NCBI GenBank assembly: GCA_002753505.1
Contig: PEAG01000023.1
Span: forward strand, 1 to 42,988
DNA: 42,988 nucleotides
Source of the DNA: Magnetococcales bacterium HCHbin5
GTDB lineage: Bacteria; Pseudomonadota; Magnetococcia; Magnetococcales; Magnetaquicoccaceae
Direction of reading: 5' to 3'
The notes beneath the pieces were generated by a model. That model had not been told where the DNA came from, did no database searches, and worked only from the letters and a program-made list of their open reading frames with translations. Each line of letters begins with the position of its first letter. Position 1 is the stretch's first letter. Positions 8,869 through 17,896 of this stretch are shown here, one piece after another. The position numbers and the translations under genes are program-made.

Positions 8869-9832
8869 CCAGATTGTTGGCCACGATGCCGTGGTGGCCG
8901 ACCTGAAGCAGGCCATGGCCAATGACCATCCGGGCCATGCCCATCTTTTTTTTGGTCCCCCGGGTGTGGGAAAGTGGACGGTAGCCGCCGCCTTTGCCCA
9001 GGCCCTGTTTTGTCGTCACAAGCCAACTCCGGGAGCCTCTGGCTGTGGTGGCTGTCCGGCCTGTCTGAAGGTGGCGGCGGACAACCATGGGGATCTGGTC
9101 CGGGTGGTGATGGGGGAGGGAAAAACCCGCATCGGGGTGGATCAGGTACGTCAATTGACCGCTTTTTTTGCCCTGACACCCATGGAGGCCCCCTGGAAGG
9201 TGGCCATCATGGATGATGCGGCCTCGATGAATGAAGCGGCCGCCAACGCACTGCTGAAAACTTTGGAGGAACCACCCTCCCGCTCTCTGCTGATTCTGGT
9301 CACGCGACAACCGGGAAAATTGTTGCCCACCATCCGTTCCCGCTGTCTGAAAACCCGTTTTTCTCCGTTGGCATCGGCGGCATTGCAGCGTATCCTGGCC
9401 ACGCTGACGACGTTGGATGCGGCCACTTTGCAAGAGGTCATGGCCGCTGGTCGGGGCAATGTGGGTCGCATTTTGGCGTTCAGCCAGGGAGAGTTGTTGG
9501 AGCTGCGCCGAAAATTTTATCAGGAGATGGCCGGACTGCCGACGGCAACCCTGGCGCAGCTTTTTACCCTGGCTGAGCAGTGGGGCACACCAGAAAAATT
9601 TGCGCACATTGTTCCCCTGTTGAAAATATGGTTGCAGGAGCGTCTGCATGGAGTGGTCTTGCAGACGGATCGGGGGACAATGGCAACAAGAGATTCCCAA
9701 GAGGCCTGGCTGAAGGCCATTTTCTGGATCGAGCAGCTGTTGCGTCAAGCAGCTGAGGTCAATTTGAACCGTCGGTTGGTGTTGGAGGCGGTTTTGATTC
9801 GTCTGGCGCGTCTTCAGGGTGCCGGCTATTGA
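8846..9832 (+). CDS. holB: DNA polymerase III subunit delta'
   Basis: Delta' is the stator of the clamp loader. The protein has 328 residues. The AAA+ core shows GPPGVGKWT (37-45), a four-cysteine zinc module (C56, C67, C70, C73), IMDDAASMNEAAANALLKTLEEP in the Walker B and sensor region, and the SRC arginine motif (IRSRCLKTRF). The usual P-loop Ser/Thr is preceded by Trp here, and delta' need not hydrolyse ATP. The ATG at 8846 lies inside the end of tmk. Confidence 0.93.
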   Translation: MTYFPTLDQIVGHDAVVADLKQAMANDHPGHAHLFFGPPGVGKWTVAAAFAQALFCRHKPTPGASGCGGCPACLKVAADNHGDLVRVVMGEGKTRIGVDQVRQLTAFFALTPMEAPWKVAIMDDAASMNEAAANALLKTLEEPPSRSLLILVTRQPGKLLPTIRSRCLKTRFSPLASAALQRILATLTTLDAATLQEVMAAGRGNVGRILAFSQGELLELRRKFYQEMAGLPTATLAQLFTLAEQWGTPEKFAHIVPLLKIWLQERLHGVVLQTDRGTMATRDSQEAWLKAIFWIEQLLRQAAEVNLNRRLVLEAVLIRLARLQGAGY

Positions 9833-9847
9833 TATCGGGTTGTACAC

Positions 9848-11212
9848 ATGGGAAAAATCATGAGTGATGCCGTTGTTGCGGAATCGGAGCCGTTGCCGCC
9901 CAAGCTTGAGGAGGGGTCGGGTCCTGTCCATCGCCGTGACCACTCCCATTCACCCCGCCGCTCGGCGGCCACGGTGAAGAGTCATGCGGCAAAAGAGGGC
10001 GGACCCCCCAGAGAGGGTGGCAGTGACAAACACGGGGTGCGGTTGATCGGTGTCAGAATCGCTGCGACCGGTATGGTTTACCGATTCGAGTCCAGTTTGA
10101 AAGAGATCAAAACAGGAGATGCCGTTCTGTTGCACGGCAAGGAGGAAGAGGCGGTCGGTTGGGTGGTTTTTATGGTGGAGGGGAAGAGCGGTGAGAGCTT
10201 CAAAGAGCGTGTTTTTGTTGGCGGATTTGATAAAATTATCCGTGCGCTTTCCGAGAGTGAACTCAAGTTTCTGAATGCCCGCGAGGGATTGGAGCGCAAG
10301 GCCACAATCATTTGCCGGGAACAAATACGCGAACTGGAGCTGCCGATGCGACTCTCCAGGGTCCATTATCTGCCCGGCGGTGGCAAGGTGGTGGTCTATT
10401 TCACGGCCGAAAATCGGGTGGATTTCCGGGAGTTGGTGCGGCTTTTGGGCAGCCAACTGAAGGTGCGGGTGGAAATGCGCCATATCGGGGTGCGAGATGA
10501 GACCAAACTGTTGGGCGGCATGGGACTGTGTGGGAATGAGTTTTGCTGCTCCTCCTACCTGACCCGGTTTCATCCGGTTTCGGTGCGTATGGCAAAAAAC
10601 CAGGAGCTGTCTCTCAACCCGGAGGGTATCTCTGGCACCTGTGGTCGGTTGTTGTGCTGTCTGGATTATGAAAACGCCACCTACCATGCTCTGCGGGAGG
10701 CGTTGCCAAAGATCAAGCATACGGTCAAGACGCTGGATGGGCGGGAGGGGGTGGTGCAAGCGGTACACCCGTTGATGGGCCGGTTGGATGTGCAGTTGAC
10801 CGACGGCAGCCGGGCCTGTATTGCCCAGTGCGACCTCTGTGAGTGTGGGGGAGGGCGGGGGGAGGACAGGGCTGATGAGGTTTTGGATGCAGCGGATGAG
10901 ATCCTGCGGGAGGCTGAGGAGGCCGTGAGTGGGTCGCCTCCGCAGGCACGGACAGCCAAATCGACGCCGGTGCCTAAACCCCATCCCGTCACCAACAGCG
11001 GTCGGCGACCTGAAAAGAGAAGAGAGAACGCCAGGGAGCCCGCGTATGCGGACGGGGCGATGCTCCCTGCGGTGGCGGCTGCGGGCAGGGATTCTGTGCG
11101 ACCGGAGGAGGGGAGTCAGCCCCCGGCAGACGGTTCGACCCCGGCTCCAGCCAGAAAAAGACGTCGCCGCCGTCGTTCTTCCTCGACCACTGAAAAAAAG
11201 AGTACCCCATGA
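9848..11212 (+). CDS. ricT: PSP1/RicT-family protein (YaaT homologue)
   Basis: This 454-residue protein carries the PSP1 domain of RicT/YaaT, which in Bacillus binds Fe-S clusters with RicA and RicF and assists RNA maturation; in proteobacteria the role is unknown. The core (about 58-285) includes VHYLPGGGKVVVYFTAE and a cysteine set C228, C233, C234, C265, C270 and C271 matching the family's cluster ligands. Residues 1-55 and everything after about 330 are low-complexity, charged and probably disordered, ending in a run of arginines (RKRRRRRR), which suggests nucleic acid contact. Two ATG codons compete: 9848 and 9860, the latter behind GGGAAAAA. The stop overlaps the next start as ATGA. PSP1 next to holB is widely conserved. 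Confidence 0.88.
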   Translation: MGKIMSDAVVAESEPLPPKLEEGSGPVHRRDHSHSPRRSAATVKSHAAKEGGPPREGGSDKHGVRLIGVRIAATGMVYRFESSLKEIKTGDAVLLHGKEEEAVGWVVFMVEGKSGESFKERVFVGGFDKIIRALSESELKFLNAREGLERKATIICREQIRELELPMRLSRVHYLPGGGKVVVYFTAENRVDFRELVRLLGSQLKVRVEMRHIGVRDETKLLGGMGLCGNEFCCSSYLTRFHPVSVRMAKNQELSLNPEGISGTCGRLLCCLDYENATYHALREALPKIKHTVKTLDGREGVVQAVHPLMGRLDVQLTDGSRACIAQCDLCECGGGRGEDRADEVLDAADEILREAEEAVSGSPPQARTAKSTPVPKPHPVTNSGRRPEKRRENAREPAYADGAMLPAVAAAGRDSVRPEEGSQPPADGSTPAPARKRRRRRRSSSTTEKKSTP

Positions 11213-12675
11213 CCGCTCTTTCTCCCTCTTCCACCTCCATGGAGCAGCGGACGGATGCTGCTGCCGTTCCCTGTTTTGCGGACAGCCATACCCATCTGGA
11301 TTATCCCGACTTTATCAAGGATTTGGATGGGGTCATGGGCCGTGCGGCCCAGGCGGGGGTGGTTCATATCAACACGATTGCAACCCGATTGACAGGCGTT
11401 TTTTCCCAATTAAAAATAGCGGAGCGGTTTCCGGGCGTTGCCGTCAGCGTGGGCATTCATCCCCATTATGCCGGAGAGGAGGGAGATTGTTCCGTTGCGG
11501 CCATTGTTGCGGCAGCCAGTCACGCCAAGGTTGTGGCCGTAGGGGAGACAGGTCTCGATTTTCACTATCAATTCAGCGGGGCCAGTCAGCAGGAGCTGGC
11601 TTTCCGCAATCATATTCAGGCAGCCAAAGTGCTGGACCTGCCGTTGATTATTCACACACGGGAGGCAGAATCGGATACCCGGCGCATTGTCGATGCGGAG
11701 GGGGTTCCCGAACGGGGCGGGGTGTTGCACTGTTTCACCGGTTCGCGGGAGATGGCCGAGTGGGGGGTTGCGGCCGGGTTGTATCTCTCTTTTTCCGGGG
11801 TGATCACCTTTAAAAACGGGGATAACCTGCGCGATATTGCCCGCCATGTTCCCCTGGATCGACTGTTGATAGAGACCGATGCGCCCTATTTGGCTCCGGT
11901 ACCCCATCGGGGCAAACGCAACGAACCGGCTTGGGTGGTGCGGACGGCGGAGAGTTTGGCAGCGGTTCACGGCATGTCGATTGAACAGATGGCGGCGATC
12001 ACCACGGAGAACTATTTGCGGCTGTTCCGCCCGACCGAGCGGGGGGTGGGAGGGGTGACCACCGGAGCGGAGCCGTTCAAACCCCAGTTGGCCTATGCCA
12101 TTGGCAAGGGGCTGTATCTGAACATCAGTCGAGGCTGCACCCTCCGCTGCCACTTTTGTCCCAAGTGGGTGGCTCCCGTGGTACATGACTACGATCTCAC
12201 CCTGATCCGCAACCCCTCGGCGACGGAGGTGCTGGAGGCGATGGGGGATTTTTCCGGCTACCAGGAGATTGTTTTTTGCGGGTATGGTGAGCCCACACTG
12301 CGGTTGCAGACTTTGTTGGCAGTGGCCAGGGAGATCAAGAGCCGGAGTACCATTCCCATTCGGATCAATACCGATGGACTGGCCAACCGTGTCTATCGTA
12401 CGGACGTGACCCCCCAGTTCCGGGGGTTGATTGATGTGGTTTCGGTCTCGTTGAATGCCCAGAATGAGGAGGTTTATAACCGCCACAACCGGCCAACGAT
12501 GCCGGGGGCCTATGAGGGCATGTTGGATTTTTTGCGCGCTGTTCAACAGCATGTGCCTTCCGTCACCGCGACCGCGATTGACGGGCTGGAAGGGGTGGAC
12601 ATGGCCGCTTGTCAGCAGATTGCGGCGGCATTGGGGGTACAGTTTCGGCAGCGGATATTGAATCGGGTCGGGTAG
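11209..12675 (+). CDS. TatD-type metal-dependent hydrolase fused to a TatD-associated radical SAM domain
   Basis: This 488-residue protein has two enzyme domains. Residues 20-270 are TatD: metal ligands in DSHTHLDYP (H27, H29), VGETGLDFHYQF, IIHTRE, LHCFTGS and ETDAPYLAPVPHRGKRNEP. TatD proteins are 3'-exonucleases or deoxyribonucleases. Residues 285-488 are a short radical SAM domain with the cluster motif C310-x3-C314-x2-C317 (RGCTLRCHFC) and the GYGEPTLR segment. A TatD-linked radical SAM family is known as a separate neighbour or a fusion; its substrate is unknown. The gene overlaps ricT by four bases and is the last member of the fab-tmk-holB run. There is no internal stop or alternative start that would split it. 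Confidence 0.9.
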   Translation: MTALSPSSTSMEQRTDAAAVPCFADSHTHLDYPDFIKDLDGVMGRAAQAGVVHINTIATRLTGVFSQLKIAERFPGVAVSVGIHPHYAGEEGDCSVAAIVAAASHAKVVAVGETGLDFHYQFSGASQQELAFRNHIQAAKVLDLPLIIHTREAESDTRRIVDAEGVPERGGVLHCFTGSREMAEWGVAAGLYLSFSGVITFKNGDNLRDIARHVPLDRLLIETDAPYLAPVPHRGKRNEPAWVVRTAESLAAVHGMSIEQMAAITTENYLRLFRPTERGVGGVTTGAEPFKPQLAYAIGKGLYLNISRGCTLRCHFCPKWVAPVVHDYDLTLIRNPSATEVLEAMGDFSGYQEIVFCGYGEPTLRLQTLLAVAREIKSRSTIPIRINTDGLANRVYRTDVTPQFRGLIDVVSVSLNAQNEEVYNRHNRPTMPGAYEGMLDFLRAVQQHVPSVTATAIDGLEGVDMAACQQIAAALGVQFRQRILNRVG

Positions 12676-12773
12676 ATTTTTTGCCACATGACCTCTTGCT
12701 GAGGCATTGAAATATGCTTTACAACGTAAATACGTGGGCGTATGTGGACGTAAGCGTACAGTGGAGGCGTAGA

Positions 12774-13103
12774 GTGAAAAGATTACCTTTGTGGGCTTTC
12801 TTTTTTTTGCTACCTGTCTTTTCTGGAATCGGAATGGCTCAGGACGATGACGTGGCTGCCATTCGCCGCTCTGCAGAGCGGGGGGACACGGTTGCGCAGC
12901 AAAAGTTGGCGGAACTTTATCAGCTGGGGCGGTCGGTTCCCAAGGACCTTGCAGCCGCCTACATGTGGCTGAGCCTTGCGGCCTCAGAATCGGATGATTT
13001 TTCCATCCTGGAAAAGCGCGAGGCACTCTCCAACCACATGACGCAGGCCCAGATTGTTCAGGCCAGAGAGAGGGTGGCAAAGTGGAAACCAGCAAAGCCG
13101 TAA
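12774..13103 (+). CDS. Small secreted Sel1-repeat protein
   Basis: The 109-residue product begins with a clear signal peptide (KRLPLWAFFFLLPVFSGIGMAQ) and so is probably periplasmic. One to two Sel1-like helical repeats follow (DTVAQQKLAELYQLGRSV, then KDLAAAYMWLSLAA). The C-terminal motif MTQAQIVQARERVAKW also closes the larger Sel1 protein at 15442-16248, so the two are paralogues. I start at GTG 12774 because GGAGG lies six bases upstream (12763-12767) and this places the signal peptide at the very N-terminus; the ATG at 12714 would put 20 polar residues in front of it. Sel1 proteins scaffold protein-protein contacts. The partner is unknown. Confidence 0.7.
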   Translation: MKRLPLWAFFFLLPVFSGIGMAQDDDVAAIRRSAERGDTVAQQKLAELYQLGRSVPKDLAAAYMWLSLAASESDDFSILEKREALSNHMTQAQIVQARERVAKWKPAKP

Positions 13104-13166
13104 CCGGACACGCTGTGGCATTGTCGGCCGCCGCTTTTCGGGTGGACAGGGCGGCTGGCCCATCGT

Positions 13167-13718
13167 TTATTGAGAGAGCAACTGCCGTGCGGCGGCCAGT
13201 TGCGTACTGCTCATCTCCTCTTCAGCCATGGCCCGGTTTTCCAGGGCGTCCAGCATGCCCTGTTCGGCGGCCAGGGTGAACCACTTGTAGGCTTGTACCA
13301 GATCCAGCGGCACGCCGTGACCGGTGGCATATAGGATGCCCAGGTTGTTTTGTGCCTTGCTGTCCCCCTGTCGGGCTGCCTCTGCAAACCAGTAGGCGGC
13401 CTTTTCGGGGTTTTCATCGACTCCCAGTCCGTCCAGGTAGAGGGTGGCCAAGTCATGTTGGGCCATTGCCATGCCCTGTTCGGCGGCCAGGGAGTGCCAT
13501 TTGAATGCTTCCGTATAATCCTGCTCTATCTCGATACCTTCCAGGAACAGTGCCCCCAGGTTGTGCTGGGCCTTGGCGTCACCCCACTCTGCCAACGTCA
13601 ACAGGGTGTTAAAATAATCATCCTCGGTAAAGGTGTGCATGCTCTCCTGGGAGCTTTGTTGCAGGAGAGTCGATGACACAAGAGCATCCGGGGTGGGGGG
13701 GGTGGCATTCACATTCAT
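13167..13718 (-). CDS. Sel1-repeat protein
   Basis: The 183-residue protein has at least three complete 36-residue Sel1 repeats (about 48-83, 84-119 and 120-155), recognised by AQHNLGALFLEG, AQHDLATLYLDG and AQNNLGILYATG with AFKWHSLAAEQG-type second helices. There is no signal peptide, so it is probably cytoplasmic, unlike its two neighbours. It is transcribed towards the small secreted Sel1 protein. The start is uncertain: ATG 13718 has a weak GGG site, while ATG 13640 has AGGAG only three bases away. Function unknown; a scaffold role is inferred from the fold. Confidence 0.75.
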   Translation of the reverse strand: MNVNATPPTPDALVSSTLLQQSSQESMHTFTEDDYFNTLLTLAEWGDAKAQHNLGALFLEGIEIEQDYTEAFKWHSLAAEQGMAMAQHDLATLYLDGLGVDENPEKAAYWFAEAARQGDSKAQNNLGILYATGHGVPLDLVQAYKWFTLAAEQGMLDALENRAMAEEEMSSTQLAAARQLLSQ

Positions 13719-14112
13719 TAAACCCTGCTCGATGGATCAATTGGCCAAGTCGGTGGTTTCACCCAATCCGCTGGTCAACACAAGAGCGGACCATTAAAAC
13801 GCAAAAACAGTCGAATTGCAACAGCGTCCAGGGAGAGGGTTCGGGTAAATCTGTCTGCCTGGGCTGTTGTCCCATCTCCGGTTTCCGATAGCCGTTTCAG
13901 TTCTGAGACTCCCTTCGACAGCCTCGCCTGATGGATTGACGGTGGGTGTTGTCAATATCCGGCACGTTTAATGCATAAAACCTCCCGATGACACCTGGAG
14001 CCACCCAAGGGGTGCCGTACTGTTTCCGCGACGGTCAGCCGTTGACGGGATGGTGTTTTTTCGATGTTTCACAGCTGTTTATACCCTCTTATTCTGAAAG
14101 GAGCCTTTTCAC
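13719..14112. other. 394-bp divergent intergenic region
   Basis: It separates the leftward Sel1 gene from the rightward gapR gene and must contain both promoters. Two TTGACG hexamers (13936-13941 and 14042-14047) could be -35 elements, but neither has a good -10 at the right distance. AAAGGAG (14097-14103) just before gapR is a strong ribosome site. I see no RNA gene or terminator. Confidence 0.4.
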
Positions 14113-14409
14113 ATGGCAAACCTGGCCACCCACACGCAAACGCATGAACCGACCGAAATCGCCGGCATCGCCGGGGATGTATTGAGTCAACTTGTTGACC
14201 GTATCGAACGGCTTGAAGAGGAAAAATCAGAGCTCAGCCAGGACATACGGGATATCTATCTGGAGGCGAAGGGCAACGGTTTCGATCCAAAGATCATGCG
14301 TCAAATAGTGGTGTTGCGCAAGAAGGATCGTCACGAGGTGGATGAGGAGGAGACCCTGCTCCAGCTTTACAAACAGGCCCTGGGAATGGCACCAGCCACC
14401 ATACAGTAG
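14113..14409 (+). CDS. gapR: GapR-family nucleoid-associated protein (UPF0335/DUF2312)
   Basis: The 98-residue product matches GapR of Caulobacter, which binds overtwisted AT-rich DNA ahead of replication forks and assists topoisomerases. Visible hallmarks are the N-terminal coiled coil LVDRIERLEEEKSELSQDI, the invariant EAKGNGFDPKIMRQIVVLRKKDR and the C-terminal DEEETLLQLYKQALGM. The family is concentrated in Alphaproteobacteria, which is useful evidence on the host. Start ATG 14113 has AAAGGAG about ten bases upstream. It is followed after 14 bp by the uracil-DNA glycosylase gene, probably in the same transcript. Confidence 0.88.
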   Translation: MANLATHTQTHEPTEIAGIAGDVLSQLVDRIERLEEEKSELSQDIRDIYLEAKGNGFDPKIMRQIVVLRKKDRHEVDEEETLLQLYKQALGMAPATIQ

Positions 14410-14423
14410 CAGGCCGATCTCCC

Positions 14424-15362
14424 ATGGAGCAGAGCCGGTTGCAGAGCGGACCCTATCCAGCAGATCACCGGCAGTCGAGCCGATCGGTTGCTGGCGGGGA
14501 GTTGGCGGCCTTGCAGACGGCTTGGCGGGGGGTGTTGGAGTATTGGTTGGAGTGCGGTATTGAGTTTCGCTCAGGCGACCGGTTGGAGTTTGTCACCCCG
14601 CCATCTCGTGGGCGGGGTAACCAATCTGCTGTGGTCGAAGTGGTGGCACAGCCGGCCGCGCCATCACCCTTGCCGACGCGGCCACCATTTTTCCGACCGG
14701 TGGAGCGGGAGCCGGTGGTGGCTGCGCCGGTGGTGACAGCGGCTCCTTTGTTGGATGCCGGGTTGCGGGATGCCTCCTTTCCTGCGCCGTTGCCGGTTGC
14801 GGAGAGGCCGGCGCGGTTGGCCTCGCTGGCGGCAGAGGTGGCGGGCTGCACGCAATGCGGTTTGGCCAAAACCCGTACCCATACCGTTTTTGGGGTGGGC
14901 AGCCCGGAGTCGTCGGTTGTCTTTGTCGGGGAGGGCCCCGGCGCGGAGGAGGATCTGCGAGGGGAACCGTTTGTGGGTGCGGCGGGTAAACTGCTGGATC
15001 ACATGCTGCGAGCCATCGCTCTGGACCGATCACAGGTATTCATTGCCAATGTGGTCAAGTGTCGCCCCCCTGGCAACCGCAACCCCCAACTGCCGGAGGT
15101 TGCGGCCTGTCAAGGCTATCTGTTTCAGCAACTGGAGATCATTCGCCCCAGGACTATTTTTTGTTTGGGAAAATTTGCCCTTCTCTGTTTGACCGGCCAT
15201 GACGATACCGTTGGGCGCGCACGGGGCAAGCCATTTTTTTGGCGCGGCATTCCTGTTATTGCCAGTTATCATCCCGCCTACTATCTGCGTACTCCTGGGC
15301 GCAAACGGGCGGCCTGGGAGGATTTGCTTCGCTTGAGTCAACAACTCGAACAGATGCAGTAA
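14424..15362 (+). CDS. Family 4 uracil-DNA glycosylase
   Basis: The enzyme removes uracil from DNA. The catalytic domain fills residues 130-312 and shows motif GEGPGAEED (169-177) continuing into GEPFVGAAG, the second motif HPAYYLR (H283), and four cluster cysteines C142, C145, C213 and C229 spaced as in the thermostable Fe-S family 4 enzymes. The first 130 residues are a low-complexity Ala/Pro/Arg-rich extension, also common in alphaproteobacterial members. The start is ATG 14424, 14 bp after gapR. Only the catalytic part can be assigned with certainty. Confidence 0.92.
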   Translation: MEQSRLQSGPYPADHRQSSRSVAGGELAALQTAWRGVLEYWLECGIEFRSGDRLEFVTPPSRGRGNQSAVVEVVAQPAAPSPLPTRPPFFRPVEREPVVAAPVVTAAPLLDAGLRDASFPAPLPVAERPARLASLAAEVAGCTQCGLAKTRTHTVFGVGSPESSVVFVGEGPGAEEDLRGEPFVGAAGKLLDHMLRAIALDRSQVFIANVVKCRPPGNRNPQLPEVAACQGYLFQQLEIIRPRTIFCLGKFALLCLTGHDDTVGRARGKPFFWRGIPVIASYHPAYYLRTPGRKRAAWEDLLRLSQQLEQMQ

Positions 15363-15441
15363 CGGACCATAACAGAGGACCAAACGCTTCCGTCGGCACG
15401 GCTTTTTCGGTAGCGTATCGGGCAGTCCTTGGGATCATAGA

Positions 15442-16248
15442 ATGAAAATCAAGCTGATTATACTACTGCTCCTGGTGGGCGTTTCCATCCCGCTCTTTTC
15501 ATCGGCTGGCCATCGCCTGCTCTCTCTGTTTGAGGAGAGAGGGGGAGGGGGCGTGCCGGAGGATTGGGAGGGGATTCGCCGGGTTGCCCAGGCGGGGAGT
15601 GGAGAGGCTCAGTTTCAATTGGGGGCCATGTACCATCAAGGGGACGGTGTCCCCCAGAATTACGAAGAGGCCTTGAAATGGTATCGTCTGGCGGCGGAGC
15701 AGGGCAATGCGAATGCCCAAACCAATCTGGGCTGGATGTATGACAAGGGGGAGGGCATTGCAAAAGATTATGGTATGGCGGCCGCCTGGTTTCGCAAGGC
15801 GGCCGAACAGGGGGATGCGCAGGCCCAGTTCAATCTGGGTTTGATGTATGACAAAGGCGAGGGCATTCCCAAAGATTACCAACAGGCGGTGTTCTGGTAT
15901 CGTCAGGCGGCGGAACAGGGGATGGCCGGGGCACAAAACATACTCGGCCTGATGTATGACAAGGGCGATGGTGTGGAACAGAATTATGTGGAAGCGGTCA
16001 AATGGTACCGCAAGGCGGCGGAACAGGGGGATATCAATGCGCAAATATTTTTGGGCCTGATGTATGAAAATGGCGATGGGGTCTCCCCGGACCTGGTCAA
16101 GGCCCATATGTGGCTGGATCTTGCCGCTGCAAAGGGCAATATTAATGCGGTCATCGGTCGGGACAATATTGCCACCCAGATGACGGCTACCCAGATTGCC
16201 GAGGCAAAATCACTGGCGGCCCGCTGGCAGCCGACCCGCCAACCCTGA
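15442..16248 (+). CDS. Exported Sel1-repeat protein with five tandem repeats
   Basis: The 268-residue protein starts with a signal peptide or membrane anchor (KLIILLLLVGVSIPLFSSAG). Residues 53-232 are five nearly identical 36-residue Sel1 repeats with the pattern AQxxLGxMYDKGxGx, xxDYxxAxxWYRxAAEQG. The C-terminal MTATQIAEAKSLAARW matches the end of the small Sel1 protein at 12774-13103. The repeats probably form a curved superhelix that holds a partner in the periplasm; the partner is unknown. The high similarity between repeats points to recent internal duplication. A 184-bp gap then leads to leuC. Confidence 0.85.
   Translation: MKIKLIILLLLVGVSIPLFSSAGHRLLSLFEERGGGGVPEDWEGIRRVAQAGSGEAQFQLGAMYHQGDGVPQNYEEALKWYRLAAEQGNANAQTNLGWMYDKGEGIAKDYGMAAAWFRKAAEQGDAQAQFNLGLMYDKGEGIPKDYQQAVFWYRQAAEQGMAGAQNILGLMYDKGDGVEQNYVEAVKWYRKAAEQGDINAQIFLGLMYENGDGVSPDLVKAHMWLDLAAAKGNINAVIGRDNIATQMTATQIAEAKSLAARWQPTRQP
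15598..16137 (+). repeat. Five 108-bp tandem units inside the Sel1 gene
   Basis: The Sel1 protein repeats are also visible in the DNA as units of 108 bp, most clearly at 15706-16029, where phrases such as tgtatgacaa and gcggcggaac recur in step. Such an array can gain or lose units by slippage or recombination without shifting frame. Confidence 0.7.
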
Positions 16249-16335
16249 GCAGAGAAGGGTGTCGTTTGTTGGATTTGCTTGCTTCCAACCGCAGGCCGAA
16301 GCATATACCGTGTTCGGGCAACTGCGTGTAAAGGC

Positions 16336-16365
16336 TTGTCTTCACCAACCTTGTGGGGTTATAGT
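16336..16365 (+). promoter_or_regulatory. Candidate sigma-70 promoter of the leu operon
   Basis: TTGTCT (16336-16341) and TATAGT (16360-16365) are separated by 18 bp. The -10 matches consensus at five of six positions and the -35 at four of six. Transcription would start near 16372, directly at the hairpin in front of leuC. Confidence 0.4.
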
Positions 16366-16372
16366 GCTGCCT

Positions 16373-16393
16373 GGGTGCCGAGGCGCGGCACCC
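16373..16393 (+). promoter_or_regulatory. Perfect 8-bp hairpin in the leuC leader
   Basis: GGGTGCCG (16373-16380) and CGGCACCC (16386-16393) pair perfectly around the loop AGGCG. No U-tract follows and there is no leucine-rich leader peptide, so it is not a classical attenuator. If the promoter call just upstream is right, this hairpin forms the very 5' end of the mRNA and could protect it from decay. Confidence 0.5.
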
Positions 16394-16432
16394 GATCGGT
16401 AAAATATCCCGGCATGCTACAAGGAAGGGTCG

Positions 16433-17836
16433 ATGAAGCCTCGCAATTTGTTTGACAAAATATGGGATTCCCATGTTATCCGCACCGACAAGGATGGTAC
16501 CAGCCTGCTCTACATTGATCGACACCTGGTCCATGAGGTGACCAGTCCCCAGGCGTTTGAGGGGTTGCGTCTGGCGGGTCGGACCGTGCGCCGCCCGGAG
16601 GCGACCTTTGCGGTGCCGGATCATAATGTGCCCACCAAGATGTTGGCGCAGGGTATTACCGATCCCATCGCCCGCCTGCAAGTGGAGACGTTGGACCAGA
16701 ATTGCCAGACCTTTGGCGTACTTCAGTTTGGCATGGGGGATATTCGTCAGGGGGTGGTGCATGTCATGGCCCCCGAACAAGGCATCATCCTGCCCGGGTT
16801 GACCGTGGTTTGTGGGGACTCCCACACCGCCACCCATGGGGCGTTTGCCGCGTTTGCCTTCGGCATTGGCACCTCCGAGGTGGAGCATGTGCTGGCTACG
16901 CAGACCCTCTCCCAGAAAAAGCCAAAATCGATGCGGATTCATGTCGAGGGCAGGTTGGCCCAAGGGGTTTCCGCCAAGGATTTGGTTCTCTATATCATCA
17001 GCCAGATTGGTACCGCCGGGGGGACCGGCCATGTGATCGAGTTTACCGGCACTGTTCTGAGCGACCTCTCCATGGAGGGGCGTATGACCCTTTGCAACAT
17101 GGCGATCGAGGCAGGGGCCCGAGCCGGATTGGTGGCCGTTGATGAAAAAACCATCGACTATGTGCGCGGTCGGCCCATGGCACCCAAGGGGGCGGATTGG
17201 GACAGGGCGGTCGCGGCCTGGCGGCAGCTTCAGGCGGATCCTGGAGCCTCCTACGATGCCAGCCGCTCCTTTGATGCCAGCCAGATTGCACCCCAGGTTT
17301 CATGGGGCACCTCGCCCGAGATGACCTTGCCGGTGGATGGGCATGTGCCGGATCCGGCGGCGGAGCCGGATCCCGTCCGCCGTGGTTCCATAGAGAAGGC
17401 GTTGTCTTACATGGGGTTGCAACCAGGTGTGGCGGTACAGGAGATCACCCTGGACACCATTTTTATCGGCTCCTGTACCAATGGCCGGATCGAGGATTTG
17501 CGGTCGGCAGCCGGTTATCTGGAGGGCAAGAAGGTGGCCCCTACCATCAAGCAGGCGTTGGTGGTGCCGGGCACCGGCCTGGTCAAGCAGCAGGCGGAGG
17601 CGGAGGGGTTGGATCGCATTTTTACGGCAGCCGGTTTTGAGTGGCGCGCGCCGGGCTGTTCCATGTGTCTGGCCATGAATGCCGACATTCTGGGGCCGGG
17701 GGATCGCTGTGCCTCGACCTCCAACCGCAATTTTGAAGGGCGACAGGGACCGGGTGGTCGCACCCATCTGGTCAGCCCGGCCATGGCGGCGGCGGCGGCG
17801 GTCGCCGGGCGATTTGTCGATATTCGCCGGCTTTGA
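16433..17836 (+). CDS. leuC: 3-isopropylmalate dehydratase large subunit
   Basis: With LeuD, LeuC isomerises 2-isopropylmalate to 3-isopropylmalate in leucine synthesis. The protein has 467 residues, the normal bacterial length. The three 4Fe-4S ligands are C348 (GSCTNGR), C409 and C412 (PGCSMC), and the C-terminus has the substrate segment [12 protein letters not shown]. Start ATG 16433 follows AAGGAAGG. A promoter and hairpin candidate lie in the 184-bp gap upstream, so leuC probably begins the leuCDB-asd transcript. Confidence 0.96.
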   Translation: MKPRNLFDKIWDSHVIRTDKDGTSLLYIDRHLVHEVTSPQAFEGLRLAGRTVRRPEATFAVPDHNVPTKMLAQGITDPIARLQVETLDQNCQTFGVLQFGMGDIRQGVVHVMAPEQGIILPGLTVVCGDSHTATHGAFAAFAFGIGTSEVEHVLATQTLSQKKPKSMRIHVEGRLAQGVSAKDLVLYIISQIGTAGGTGHVIEFTGTVLSDLSMEGRMTLCNMAIEAGARAGLVAVDEKTIDYVRGRPMAPKGADWDRAVAAWRQLQADPGASYDASRSFDASQIAPQVSWGTSPEMTLPVDGHVPDPAAEPDPVRRGSIEKALSYMGLQPGVAVQEITLDTIFIGSCTNGRIEDLRSAAGYLEGKKVAPTIKQALVVPGTGLVKQQAEAEGLDRIFTAAGFEWRAPGCSMCLAMNADILGPGDRCASTSNRNFEGRQGPGGRTHLVSPAMAAAAAVAGRFVDIRRL

Positions 17837-17896
17837 TACCCGATAGCTGTGCCGACCACGAGACGCTGTAGCATTTTTTCAGGAGTTTAGATCGTT

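Noticed and set aside
12559-12675. Separate radical SAM gene instead of a TatD fusion
   Set aside because: The frame is continuous through the linker, and no stop, ribosome site or start is seen at the domain border.
13104-13166. Terminator between the convergent Sel1 genes
   Set aside because: GCCGCC and GGCGGC can pair over six bases, but there is no U-tract on either strand and the loop is long.
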